Of a stretch of 64,000 nucleotides of DNA, positions 1-6,531 are shown in pieces. The notes beneath the pieces are model-generated. The model was given only the letters and a program-made list of their open reading frames with translations, did no database searches and was not told the DNA's origin. The translations under genes and the position numbers were made by a program. The stretch is from JBCCIM01 sp045106435 (lineage in GTDB: Bacteria; Bacteroidota; Rhodothermia; Rhodothermales; JAHQVL01), in the NCBI GenBank assembly GCA_045106435.1, contig JBGCEN010000084.1, positions 23,605 through 87,604 on the forward strand, given 5' to 3'. Each line of letters opens with the position of its first letter. Position 1 is the stretch's first letter.

Positions 1-769
1 ATTGAAGATACAGGTCATAGTACCCACTCCTGACTTCATCCATGTATTTGGATTTGTACGCAGGAAATTTGGCTTCTATTGATGCGATGTTCGCGCCGTT
101 AGCCAATTGGAGGTAGGTCACCAGCCAATTCGATCCCCAATTCTGCATGTTTTCCTGTTCATCGAAATCTTTTAGGGTGAACAAGGCATCAAAGCGAAGA
201 TGTGAAGGAGCCGGCAGTGGGGCCAGTACAGCTACAACTCTGTACACCTGATCTCCCGCTGTAAATTCTTTGTCCAGCGCTTCCGTGGTGCCATAAAGAG
301 ATTGAGCGTATTCTTCTGTTAGCACCACTGAATAGGGTTCTTCCATAGCCGTTAGCGGGTCGCCATACAACACAGGGAAGTTGAATAAAGAGAAGAAAGC
401 AGGGTCAACACGCAGCGGCGATTCGATTCTGCGTTGTTTTCCATCGATGGTGATAATCTGAGGTCCGCCGGCTACGCGGGTAAATTCTATAACCTCGGGG
501 AAATCGTCCTTTAGGGTTGGCCCCATGGGATACATCGACAAAGCAACGTGCTGTGGAGTGATACCGGGAAAAGACTGTACTTCATTGAGACGATAGATCT
601 GCTCTGCGTTATCATGGAAAGAATCGAAACTGCGTTCATGGTGAACAAACAGCATGATCAATAAACACGCCGCCATGCTGGTAGCCAACCCGAACAGATT
701 GAGAAATGAGTTGCCCAGGTGCTTGCGAAGAGAGCGGGCAACAATTTTTGCATAATTGGAAAGCAGCAT
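1..769 (-). CDS. ABC transporter permease, MacB/FtsX type (partial, N-terminal 256 residues)
   Basis: The reading frame is open from the ATG at 769 to the window edge, so the C-terminal two thirds lie outside. The visible part begins with a positively charged stretch (AKIVARSLRKHLGNSF) and one membrane segment at about residues 18-42. A periplasmic MacB_PCD-type domain follows, with the family hallmarks YPMGPTLKDDFPEV and FFSLFNFPVLYGDPL. It resembles the full-length permease at 40340-42745 in order and wording, so the two are paralogues. Proteins of this layout are about 800 residues with four membrane segments and work with a separate ATPase, which is not visible here. The family assignment is secure; the substrate cannot be read. 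Confidence 0.85.
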   Translation of the reverse strand, partial: MLLSNYAKIVARSLRKHLGNSFLNLFGLATSMAACLLIMLFVHHERSFDSFHDNAEQIYRLNEVQSFPGITPQHVALSMYPMGPTLKDDFPEVIEFTRVAGGPQIITIDGKQRRIESPLRVDPAFFSLFNFPVLYGDPLTAMEEPYSVVLTEEYAQSLYGTTEALDKEFTAGDQVYRVVAVLAPLPAPSHLRFDALFTLKDFDEQENMQNWGSNWLVTYLQLANGANIASIEAKFPAYKSKYMDEVRSGYYDLYLQ

Positions 770-856
770 AACCTTGGTCTCAGATGCGGATGAAAAGAAT
801 CTGATGTAAGGTAGTGCAAAAAAAGGAGTAGTGCTAAAAATTTAGCATGCCTGCTC

Positions 857-1014
857 CCGTAAGGACGCGATCCATCGTGTCCCCTCCCCAAAAGAATAGA
901 AAGCTCAAATAGCTCCGGGCAAGAAGTGCATCTATAATATCTATATCAGGAGCTTTAATAAATTGGACGCGATGTTGTTGGGGCTTTGGACGCGATGGAT
1001 CGCGTCCGTACGGG
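857..1014. repeat. Inverted pair of REP-like palindromes flanking the RAYT gene
   Basis: GGACGCGATGGATCGCGTCC at 988-1007 is itself an imperfect palindrome. Its reverse complement recurs at 863-882 with one mismatch, and the match extends on one side through CCCGTA-like flanks (857-882 against 988-1014). A half copy (GGACGCGAT) lies at 965-973. Two REP sequences in opposite orientation beside a RAYT gene is the usual arrangement of a REPIN/BIME, and RAYT proteins are known to recognise such hairpins. That this transposase acts on these copies is inference. Confidence 0.75.
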
Positions 1015-1093
1015 GGGCTTGTCTTTGTGGAGGGTATGTGGATAGGGGGGAGGGTGTCTATTGGAGGGAATTCAATAATTGAGGTGCTTTAGG

Positions 1094-1627
1094 ATGGCTT
1101 ATGATCCCAGATATCATAAACGGCGTAGCATTCGTTTGCGGGGATATGATTATCGCCAGAAAGGAAGTTATTTCATTACGATAGGTACTTACAAGGGCAT
1201 CTGCTACTTCGGTAAGGTTAAAGAGGGCCTCATGCATCCCTCGAGGATTGGAGAACTGGCTGAAGCACGATGGCTTGCCATTCCTGCGCACCATCCTCAT
1301 ATCTTACTAGATGCCTTTGTTGTTATGCCCAATCATCTCCACGGTATTCTTCATATCATCGCACCTCCATCTTCATCGGCGTCTTCTGGCCGGCTCACTT
1401 ATGCCCGGGTATTTGGGCCACCGGATGCAGGATCTATTTCAACAGTGATGCGGAGCTATAAGGCATCGGTAACGCGTGAATGTCGAAAGCAGGGCCTTCT
1501 ATTTAGATGGCATACGCGTTTTTATGATCGAATTATCCGAAATGAAAATGCACTGAAGAACGTTCGAAACTATATACATCAGAACCCGATCAAGTGGCAT
1601 TTTAAATACAACACCCCTAAAGATTAA
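1094..1627 (+). CDS. REP-associated tyrosine transposase (RAYT, Y1_Tnp / IS200-like fold)
   Basis: This 177-residue single-domain protein has the HUH motif in VVMPNHLHGILHI (His81, His83) and a downstream FYDRIIRNENALKNVRNYI block in which Tyr144 is the best candidate nucleophile. Length and order fit RAYT proteins, the domesticated relatives of IS200/IS605 transposases that process REP hairpins as single-stranded DNA. I chose the ATG at 1094 because GAGGTG sits 7 bases upstream (1081-1086); a TTG at 1079 would add five residues. REP-like inverted repeats lie just upstream at 857-1014. The frame is intact with both HUH histidines present, so the protein could be active. No IS-type left and right ends were found around it. 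Confidence 0.9.
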   Translation: MAYDPRYHKRRSIRLRGYDYRQKGSYFITIGTYKGICYFGKVKEGLMHPSRIGELAEARWLAIPAHHPHILLDAFVVMPNHLHGILHIIAPPSSSASSGRLTYARVFGPPDAGSISTVMRSYKASVTRECRKQGLLFRWHTRFYDRIIRNENALKNVRNYIHQNPIKWHFKYNTPKD

Positions 1628-1799
1628 CGGGGCTTATAGCAAGAGTTGTTGTGCCTGATACTGTGCTATTCTTCGACAGCAAGCCGGCGAGCAAAACATA
1701 CTGAGAGCAAAAGTTCTAGGCCTGTGAAATAACCAACACACCCGGCTTGAAAAATCCGCTGTCTGATGTGAATCTAAACACCGCCTGAAATAAATAACT

Positions 1800-1823
1800 C
1801 TTAAGCCCAATCAAGTGCTTAAG
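1800..1823 (-). terminator. Possible terminator of the tRNA-Leu transcript
   Basis: CTTAAGC at 1800-1806 pairs with GCTTAAG at 1817-1823 immediately downstream of the minus-strand tRNA-Leu. The stem is 7 bp and is followed by AT-rich sequence rather than a clean T-run, so this is only a weak candidate. Confidence 0.35.
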
Positions 1824-1837
1824 GGTTTCATTTCATG

Positions 1838-1921
1838 TGCCCGGGACTGGAATCGAACCAGCACGACCTTGCGGTCACCACCCCCTCAAGATGGCGCGTC
1901 TACCAATTCCGCCACCCGGGC
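1838..1921 (-). tRNA. tRNA-Leu (anticodon GAG)
   Basis: On the minus strand the acceptor arms GCCCGGG and CCCGGGC pair perfectly. The D-arm GGCGGAATTGGTAGACGC is the usual leucine form, and the anticodon stem CCATC/GGTGG holds loop TTGAGGG (anticodon GAG). A variable arm (GACCGCAAGGTC) and the T-arm GGTTCGATTCC follow. The 84-nt length is right for a class II tRNA. CCA is not encoded; the bases after the discriminator read CAT. Confidence 0.95.
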
Positions 1922-2001
1922 AAAGGAGATCCGAATGTCGAATGCCGAGTTCCGAATGAAAAAATTCGATACCCGGCACTCGAAACTCGTCAATCGATTT
2001 G
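1922..2001. repeat. Imperfect inverted repeat of the CGAATGTCGAATGCCGAG type between two tRNAs
   Basis: The spacer between the two tRNA genes consists almost entirely of CGAATG/CGAGT-type words on the left (1931-1957) and their complement on the right (ATTCGATACCCGGCACTCG, 1965-1983). A related and better paired copy lies at 2143-2222. Confidence 0.5.
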
Positions 2002-2074
2002 TGATCCAGCCAGGGTTCGAACCTGGGACCCTCTGATTAAAAGTCAGATGCTCTACCAGCTGAGCTACTGGATC
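2002..2074 (-). tRNA. tRNA-Lys (anticodon TTT)
   Basis: Minus strand. Acceptor GATCCAG/CTGGATC, D-arm GCTCAGCTGGTAGAGC, anticodon loop CTTTTAA within TCTGA-TCAGA (anticodon TTT) and T-arm CCAGGTTCGAACCCTGG give a complete 73-nt cloverleaf. CCA is not encoded. It lies 80 bp upstream of tRNA-Leu on the same strand and may share its transcript. Confidence 0.95.
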
Positions 2075-2142
2075 GGTCTTGAGGATGGGTGCAACGCCCT
2101 AATTAGGGTTTGGTTCTACTGTATTACAGGAATTTCATAAAC

Positions 2143-2222
2143 GATTTTCGAGTGTCGAATGACGAGAGTCGAATGATGAATCGATCGTCACTCATTACTC
2201 CACATTCGGCACTCGAAGCTCT
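2143..2222. repeat. About 80-bp imperfect palindrome overlapping the 3' end of the pyrophosphatase-like gene
   Basis: CGAGTGTCGAATG on the left (2144-2156) is complemented by CATTCGGCACTCG on the right (2204-2216), with further partial pairing inward. The right arm lies inside the minus-strand gene ending at 2195 and encodes its last residues (RVPNVE) and stop. It is related to the repeat between the tRNAs at 1922-2001. Confidence 0.6.
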
Positions 2223-2614
2223 TCACTCCAAAGCTCCTTCATGGGCCGGCGCATAACCAGCTCTCCTTGCATTAATTCTGGTGCAAAATTGATGAAACCG
2301 TTGACGAGATAAACCTCTGCCGGCGTGCAATTATAGATCATCTTAATCTCACGATCCCCTTTTCTGAAATCCGCAGTTTGGATCAGTGCAACGAGTTTAT
2401 TTGTGGCTGAGCCGCAGAAGATGTCTACTTCTTCACCATCCGAGCTCAATGTATTATTTATATAGCCGTAATTAATCGGATATATAATATCAGAATAGTC
2501 AGGATGTGAGGAAGCGAGAGGGCGGTCTATGGTAATGCCGTTCTCTTCGATGAGTGCTTCCCAGGCTGCCCAATTGATATGAGTAGGGATGATGTTTTGC
2601 AGCTGACGTTTCAC
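2195..2614 (-). CDS. Inorganic pyrophosphatase-family protein (small form)
   Basis: This 139-residue protein carries ITIDRPLASSHPDYSDIIYP, INYGYI and DGEEVDIFCG. That is the signature of the short soluble pyrophosphatase-fold proteins, with the DGxxxD acidic cluster expected to bind Mg2+ and PPi. It is shorter than canonical Ppa (about 170-180 residues). After the acidic cluster the second half (KMIYNCTPAEVYLVNGFINF) still looks pyrophosphatase-like. Whether it hydrolyses pyrophosphate or another phosphorylated compound is unclear. The last few codons come from an intergenic inverted repeat, so the C-terminus seems to have been replaced or extended. The ATG at 2614 gives MKRQLQNIIP. Confidence 0.7.
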   Translation of the reverse strand: MKRQLQNIIPTHINWAAWEALIEENGITIDRPLASSHPDYSDIIYPINYGYINNTLSSDGEEVDIFCGSATNKLVALIQTADFRKGDREIKMIYNCTPAEVYLVNGFINFAPELMQGELVMRRPMKELWSEELRVPNVE

Positions 2615-2938
2615 AATGTTCTTTGGTTGTTACGAATAGCTCATATAAAAAACGCTGGTCTCCATGCGTTAAAACCTATGGCACAGGCGAGCAAAAACAC
2701 CTGCGCCAGTGAGCGAAAACACCATGGTGTCAGCTAATAATGTTTGTAGTTTCATCATTCAGGCTTGAGACATTGTGTTCAACACGCAATCTAATCTTAT
2801 TGTATCTACAGGATTAACCAACAGTTTTGGATCCATTAAGATGATTTCGACCAGTGATTAAACAGAATATTGAACATACGTTCTTAAACCCATAATTCCT
2901 CACCGATCTCAATACGCAACTTCATTCACAAGCGCTCG
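2615..2938. other. Divergent intergenic region
   Basis: This 324-bp gap lies between divergent genes and must hold both promoters. It contains a short direct repeat (GAGCAAAAACACC at 2689-2701 and GAGCGAAAACACC at 2718-2730). I see no RNA gene or convincing hairpin. Confidence 0.4.
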
Positions 2939-4063
2939 ATGTTTCATCGAAATCGATACACAACCATGTCAAGATTTCTTTCTTTAAGTTTGTTGCTGCT
3001 GTTCTTGTGTCACAGTGCCTATGCTCAACCAGGCCCGAATGACGATCCTCAGCTTAGCGTCCCTATCTCCATCACAGATGGAACTGATGTAATAACCGTC
3101 TTTTTTGGACTGGATGTCCGGGCTACAGCTGGAGTTGATGATGTGCCTGGATTGCAGGAAAACACACCAGATGTTCCTCTTCCACCTACAATGGATGCAA
3201 ATCTGTTCATTTCAGAAGGGGGAGCCAGAAAAAAAAGAGACTATCGATTTGGAAACGGAAACGATCAGTCTGAAACCCATATTCTTGTTATAACAGAAGC
3301 TCCGGCAACTGAGGCTTCTGATATGATGACCATTAGCTGGGCATTACCTAACCATGTTTCAGGCATCCTGAGACAGAATGGAGATGGCCCAACGATCGCA
3401 ACCATGTCTGGTTCAGGATCTGCAACTGTACAAACGGATATTTTTAACGGAAGTGTTACGGTTCAGATGGATATTTCTTATACAAATATTCCCGACGGTA
3501 CGCTGCCAGTAGAGCTGACATCATTTACTTCACTTGTACAGGATACTCGTGCAGTACTTCGCTGGGAAACTGCCAGTGAGACAAACAACGCCGGCTTTGA
3601 AGTACAGCAGCGCGTAAACGGAGACTACAGCACAATTGGTTTTGTGAACGGCCGCGGTACAACAACTGAAACGCAGCGTTACACATTCCGCACCAGAGAA
3701 CTTGCTTCTGGCTCTCACGACTTCCGTCTGAAGCAGATCGATTTTGATGGCACCTTCGCTTACAGTCACACTGTTTCTGCTTCAATTGCACTTGCAGGCG
3801 CCGTAGAGATGGCCAAGCCGTATCCAGATCCTTTCAACCCACAGACTCAGTTTACCATGACTATTGCCCGCGAACAGCAGGTAACAGTCGCTGTATACGA
3901 CATGATGGGCCGGCACATTCAGACTTTGCATCAGGGTGCTCTTTCCCCAAGCGAAGCGCACTTGTTTACATTTGAAGCAAGCAACCTGCCAAGTGGTCGC
4001 TACTTCATTCGCGCTGTTGGCGAGTTCTTTAACAAGTCGCAGTCGGTTACTTTACTGAAGTAA
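2939..4063 (+). CDS. Secreted protein with T9SS type A C-terminal sorting domain
   Basis: A 374-residue exported protein. A signal peptide (core LSLSLLLLFLCHSAYA) is followed by a region of about 170 residues that I do not recognise. Next comes the LPVELTSFTSL...NNAGFEVQQR...RLKQIDFDG module common in FCB secreted proteins, and then an 85-residue tail starting AKPYPDPFNPQTQFTMTI and ending SVTLLK, which is a T9SS sorting domain. Such tails direct export through the type IX machinery and are usually cleaved or anchored at the surface. The ATG at 2939 gives a 12-residue charged n-region; the ATG at 2966 would start directly at the signal peptide and is equally possible. The last 190 residues closely match those of the protease at 4464. 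A strong terminator follows. Confidence 0.8.
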   Translation: MFHRNRYTTMSRFLSLSLLLLFLCHSAYAQPGPNDDPQLSVPISITDGTDVITVFFGLDVRATAGVDDVPGLQENTPDVPLPPTMDANLFISEGGARKKRDYRFGNGNDQSETHILVITEAPATEASDMMTISWALPNHVSGILRQNGDGPTIATMSGSGSATVQTDIFNGSVTVQMDISYTNIPDGTLPVELTSFTSLVQDTRAVLRWETASETNNAGFEVQQRVNGDYSTIGFVNGRGTTTETQRYTFRTRELASGSHDFRLKQIDFDGTFAYSHTVSASIALAGAVEMAKPYPDPFNPQTQFTMTIAREQQVTVAVYDMMGRHIQTLHQGALSPSEAHLFTFEASNLPSGRYFIRAVGEFFNKSQSVTLLK

Positions 4064-4107
4064 ATTTATCGGACTTAGGGATTTCCTGAATTCCCTGATC
4101 AGTAAGC

Positions 4108-4140
4108 AAGCCCGGTCTCATACGAGACCGGGCTTTTTTT
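4108..4140 (+). terminator. Rho-independent terminator
   Basis: AAGCCCGGTCTC (4108-4119) and GAGACCGGGCTT (4124-4135) form a perfect 12-bp stem with a 4-nt loop (ATAC), followed by a T-run to 4140. It sits 45 bp after the stop of the T9SS cargo gene. Confidence 0.95.
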
Positions 4141-4153
4141 GTAGATGGGGGGG

Positions 4154-4339
4154 AGTAATCAGTTGTCAGTTTTCAGTAATCAGTTGTCAGGTGGGTAGGA
4201 CTGAGGACTGATTGCACAACATCTAGAATCAAGCGCTATCCGTAAATATGTCTGCCTCAAAAAATTATGTCATCGTCGGTATTCAGTGATCAGTTTTTAG
4301 ATAATTAGACTGAATACTGATCACTGAAAACTGACAACT
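4154..4339. repeat. Cluster of TCAGT-type inverted repeats
   Basis: AGTAATCAGTTGTCAGTTTT at 4154-4173 is nearly repeated at 4175-4190. ATTCAGTGATCAGT (4280-4293) can pair with ACTGATCACTGAA (4317-4329), and the tail AAACTGACAACTT (4327-4339) complements the first block. Similar words occur at 30495-30565 and 34053-34125, so this is a dispersed intergenic family. The rest of the gap 4064-4463 holds nothing else that I recognise. Confidence 0.7.
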
Positions 4340-4463
4340 TGAATTAAGACTCATCAAACCAAGTCGATTGATTTAATAAGGACGTCCCGGCTGCACTTCA
4401 CCACTATGCACGCCACGCTATCACGCGTCCTGATTGGATTTCTCAAAGTAACTCTTGGTTCAG

Positions 4464-6410
4464 ATGCGCATCCCCCTCCCAGGGATCGTAACGCTCTATA
4501 TGCTGCTGTTTGTTGGCTTGCAGTCTGTTACGGCCCAAACTCCCGGTGAATCTGTAAATACATTACCTGCCATGCGCCGGCATGCGGCACTTATTGATCA
4601 GGCGAGGCGCCTGGGCGACGTTCCATTGCTTGTTCAAGTTAGCGATGTAGCGGGAAGAGCTGATGGAGGCTTCGGTAAACATCAAACAGAAACCGAGCGA
4701 ATTGCCCATGTGGCAACCCATCAACGAGCTGTAATAGAGCAGTTGCCTGAAGGGACTGATGTCAAGACTTTTCAGCATATCCCGTTTGTGGCGTTGCAGG
4801 CAACGGAAGAAGTGCTCTTGCAGCTTTTGGATATGCCTGAGGTTGTGCTGGTTCAACAGGATGAACACTATGCCACACTGCTGGAAGAAAGTACAGCCGC
4901 AATAGGTGCATCAGCAGCATGGGATTATGGCGGATCAGGGGCCGGCCAGGTCATCGCGGTCATTGATACTGGTATCGATGGTGCCCATCCTTTTCTGGAA
5001 GACAAGCTGGTGGACGAGGCCTGTTTCTCATCAAACTATACCAGTACGAGCAGCGATTTTGAATCTATTAGCCTGTGTCCTTCAGGAGAGGAGGATGCAT
5101 TTGGGCCCGGGATGGGTGTGAATTGTGATCCTGCAATAGATGGATGTAGCCACGGGACGAGGGTCGCAGGTATTATTGCCGGCCGCTCTGAGTCTTTCTC
5201 TGGTGTGGCACGGGATGCTGATCTGCTTGCGCTTCAGGTATTTTCTCGCTTCGAAAATTATTGTGGAGAAGAATCGTGCGTCCGTTCGTGGGTTTCTGAT
5301 CAGGTTGCGGCACTCGATTATGTTTATCAGATGAAAGATTCGCTGAATATCACGGCGGTAAATTTGAGCCTTGGCGGTGGTCATTACACAGATGTGGAGA
5401 CATGCGATGAAGTGAACCCGGCGATGCGTATTCTAATCGAGATGCTGCATGATGCCGAAATTGCAGTGATTGCCGCTGCCGGGAATAATGGCCTTACGGA
5501 TGGGCTTGTATCTCCTGCGTGTCTTACCAATGCAATTAGTGTAGGAGCAACCACAAAAGCTGACGATGTAGCTACGTTCTCCAGTAGTGCTGCTTTTCTT
5601 GATTTTCTTGCGCCAGGGCAAGATATAACCACTTCTGTACCGGGTGGCGGGTTTGCTGCAAGTGCAGGGACCTCTTTTTCTGCGCCACATGTCGCCGGCG
5701 CCTGGGCCATCCTCAAAGGGTTTGCACCCGATGCTACGATAGAGGAAATTCTGGCAAACTTTTCTGAAACGGGAATTCAAATAACGGATGATAGAAACGA
5801 CGTAACAACGTCCCGTATTCAAGTTGATCTTGCCTTGCAAGCTTCACAACTCCCCGTTGACCTTGTCTCCTTCGATGTAATTGCAAAAGGTGCATCCGTT
5901 TTACTCAACTGGGTTACTGCGAACGAAACCAACAACGCCGGCTTTGAAATTCAGCACAAAATTGGTTCGGAGTTTTTCGATTCGGGGTTTGTAAAAGGTC
6001 AGGGGACGCTCACTGAACGTACGGAATACAATCACGATGTTCACGGTTTACCGCCGGGCTGGCACACCTTCCGGTTGAAGCAAATAGATTTTGACGGGGA
6101 ATTCTCTTACAGCCTGGAGCAAAAGATTTTTATAGAGATAGATGGCACTCACCATTTTGGCGCGGCATATCCCAATCCATTTAATCCCCAAACCCAGTTT
6201 TCACTGACAGTGGCCAATACACAGCACGTGAACATCGCTGTGTACAACCTGATAGGAAAGCGTGTATCAACTCTGGCAAGTCAGCAACTGGAAGAAAACC
6301 AACTGCACTACTTCACACTCGACGGCAGTCAGCTTTCCAGCGGTATTTACCTCATCCAAATAACCGGAGAGAATTTCAAAACCGCCCGCAGTGTGACGCT
6401 TATGAAATAG
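4464..6410 (+). CDS. Subtilisin-like serine protease (S8) with T9SS C-terminal sorting domain
   Basis: A 648-residue secreted protease. A signal peptide (LYMLLFVGLQSVTAQ) and an inhibitor-like propeptide (about residues 50-140) precede the S8 catalytic domain. The domain has Asp168 (AVIDTGIDG), His230 (CSHGTRVAG), the oxyanion Asn341 (AAGNNG) and Ser404 (GTSFSAPHVAGA). After it comes the LPVDLVSFDV...NNAGFEIQHK...RLKQIDFDG module and the T9SS tail starting AYPNPFNPQTQF and ending SVTLMK. Several cysteine pairs in the catalytic domain (around 187-271) suggest disulphides in an extracellular enzyme. I start at the ATG at 4464; a TTG at 4455 would add three residues. It most likely degrades protein outside the cell. 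The C-terminal half is paralogous to the preceding gene. Confidence 0.93.
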   Translation: MRIPLPGIVTLYMLLFVGLQSVTAQTPGESVNTLPAMRRHAALIDQARRLGDVPLLVQVSDVAGRADGGFGKHQTETERIAHVATHQRAVIEQLPEGTDVKTFQHIPFVALQATEEVLLQLLDMPEVVLVQQDEHYATLLEESTAAIGASAAWDYGGSGAGQVIAVIDTGIDGAHPFLEDKLVDEACFSSNYTSTSSDFESISLCPSGEEDAFGPGMGVNCDPAIDGCSHGTRVAGIIAGRSESFSGVARDADLLALQVFSRFENYCGEESCVRSWVSDQVAALDYVYQMKDSLNITAVNLSLGGGHYTDVETCDEVNPAMRILIEMLHDAEIAVIAAAGNNGLTDGLVSPACLTNAISVGATTKADDVATFSSSAAFLDFLAPGQDITTSVPGGGFAASAGTSFSAPHVAGAWAILKGFAPDATIEEILANFSETGIQITDDRNDVTTSRIQVDLALQASQLPVDLVSFDVIAKGASVLLNWVTANETNNAGFEIQHKIGSEFFDSGFVKGQGTLTERTEYNHDVHGLPPGWHTFRLKQIDFDGEFSYSLEQKIFIEIDGTHHFGAAYPNPFNPQTQFSLTVANTQHVNIAVYNLIGKRVSTLASQQLEENQLHYFTLDGSQLSSGIYLIQITGENFKTARSVTLMK

Positions 6411-6416
6411 ACCTTT

Positions 6417-6500
6417 TGGAAGTCAAAAGTCAAAAGTTAAAAGTCAAAAAGAAAGGCAAAGGTCTAAACAATTACGTTTTGACTTTTGCCTTTTAACTTT
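6417..6500. repeat. AGTCAAAAGT-type inverted repeat
   Basis: AGTCAAAAGTCAAAAGTTAA (6420-6439) and its continuation are complemented by GTTTTGACTTTTGCCTTTTA (6475-6494), making a long imperfect AT-rich stem between two convergent genes. It is built like the TCAGT repeats but from a different word. It probably helps to end transcription from the plus strand. Confidence 0.6.
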
Positions 6501-6531
6501 CCAGAAGAAAAAACTACTTTTTTTCTTCTGG
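6501..6531 (-). terminator. Terminator hairpin overlapping the 3' end of aspS
   Basis: On the minus strand CCAGAAGAAAAAA (6531-6519) and TTTTTTCTTCTGG (6513-6501) form a perfect 13-bp stem. The last sense codons of aspS (PEEK region) make the 5' arm, its TAG (6516-6514) lies in the loop, and the 3' arm carries the U-run. Confidence 0.7.

Noticed and set aside
658..891. Minus-strand frame of 77 codons over the permease start
   Set aside because: It overlaps the true permease start in another frame and runs through a REP palindrome; no family features.
1815..2140. Plus-strand frames across the tRNA genes
   Set aside because: They run antisense through two complete tRNAs.
4154..4190. CRISPR-like array from repeated TCAGT words
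   Set aside because: Units are degenerate, without constant repeats or unique spacers, and no cas gene is present.
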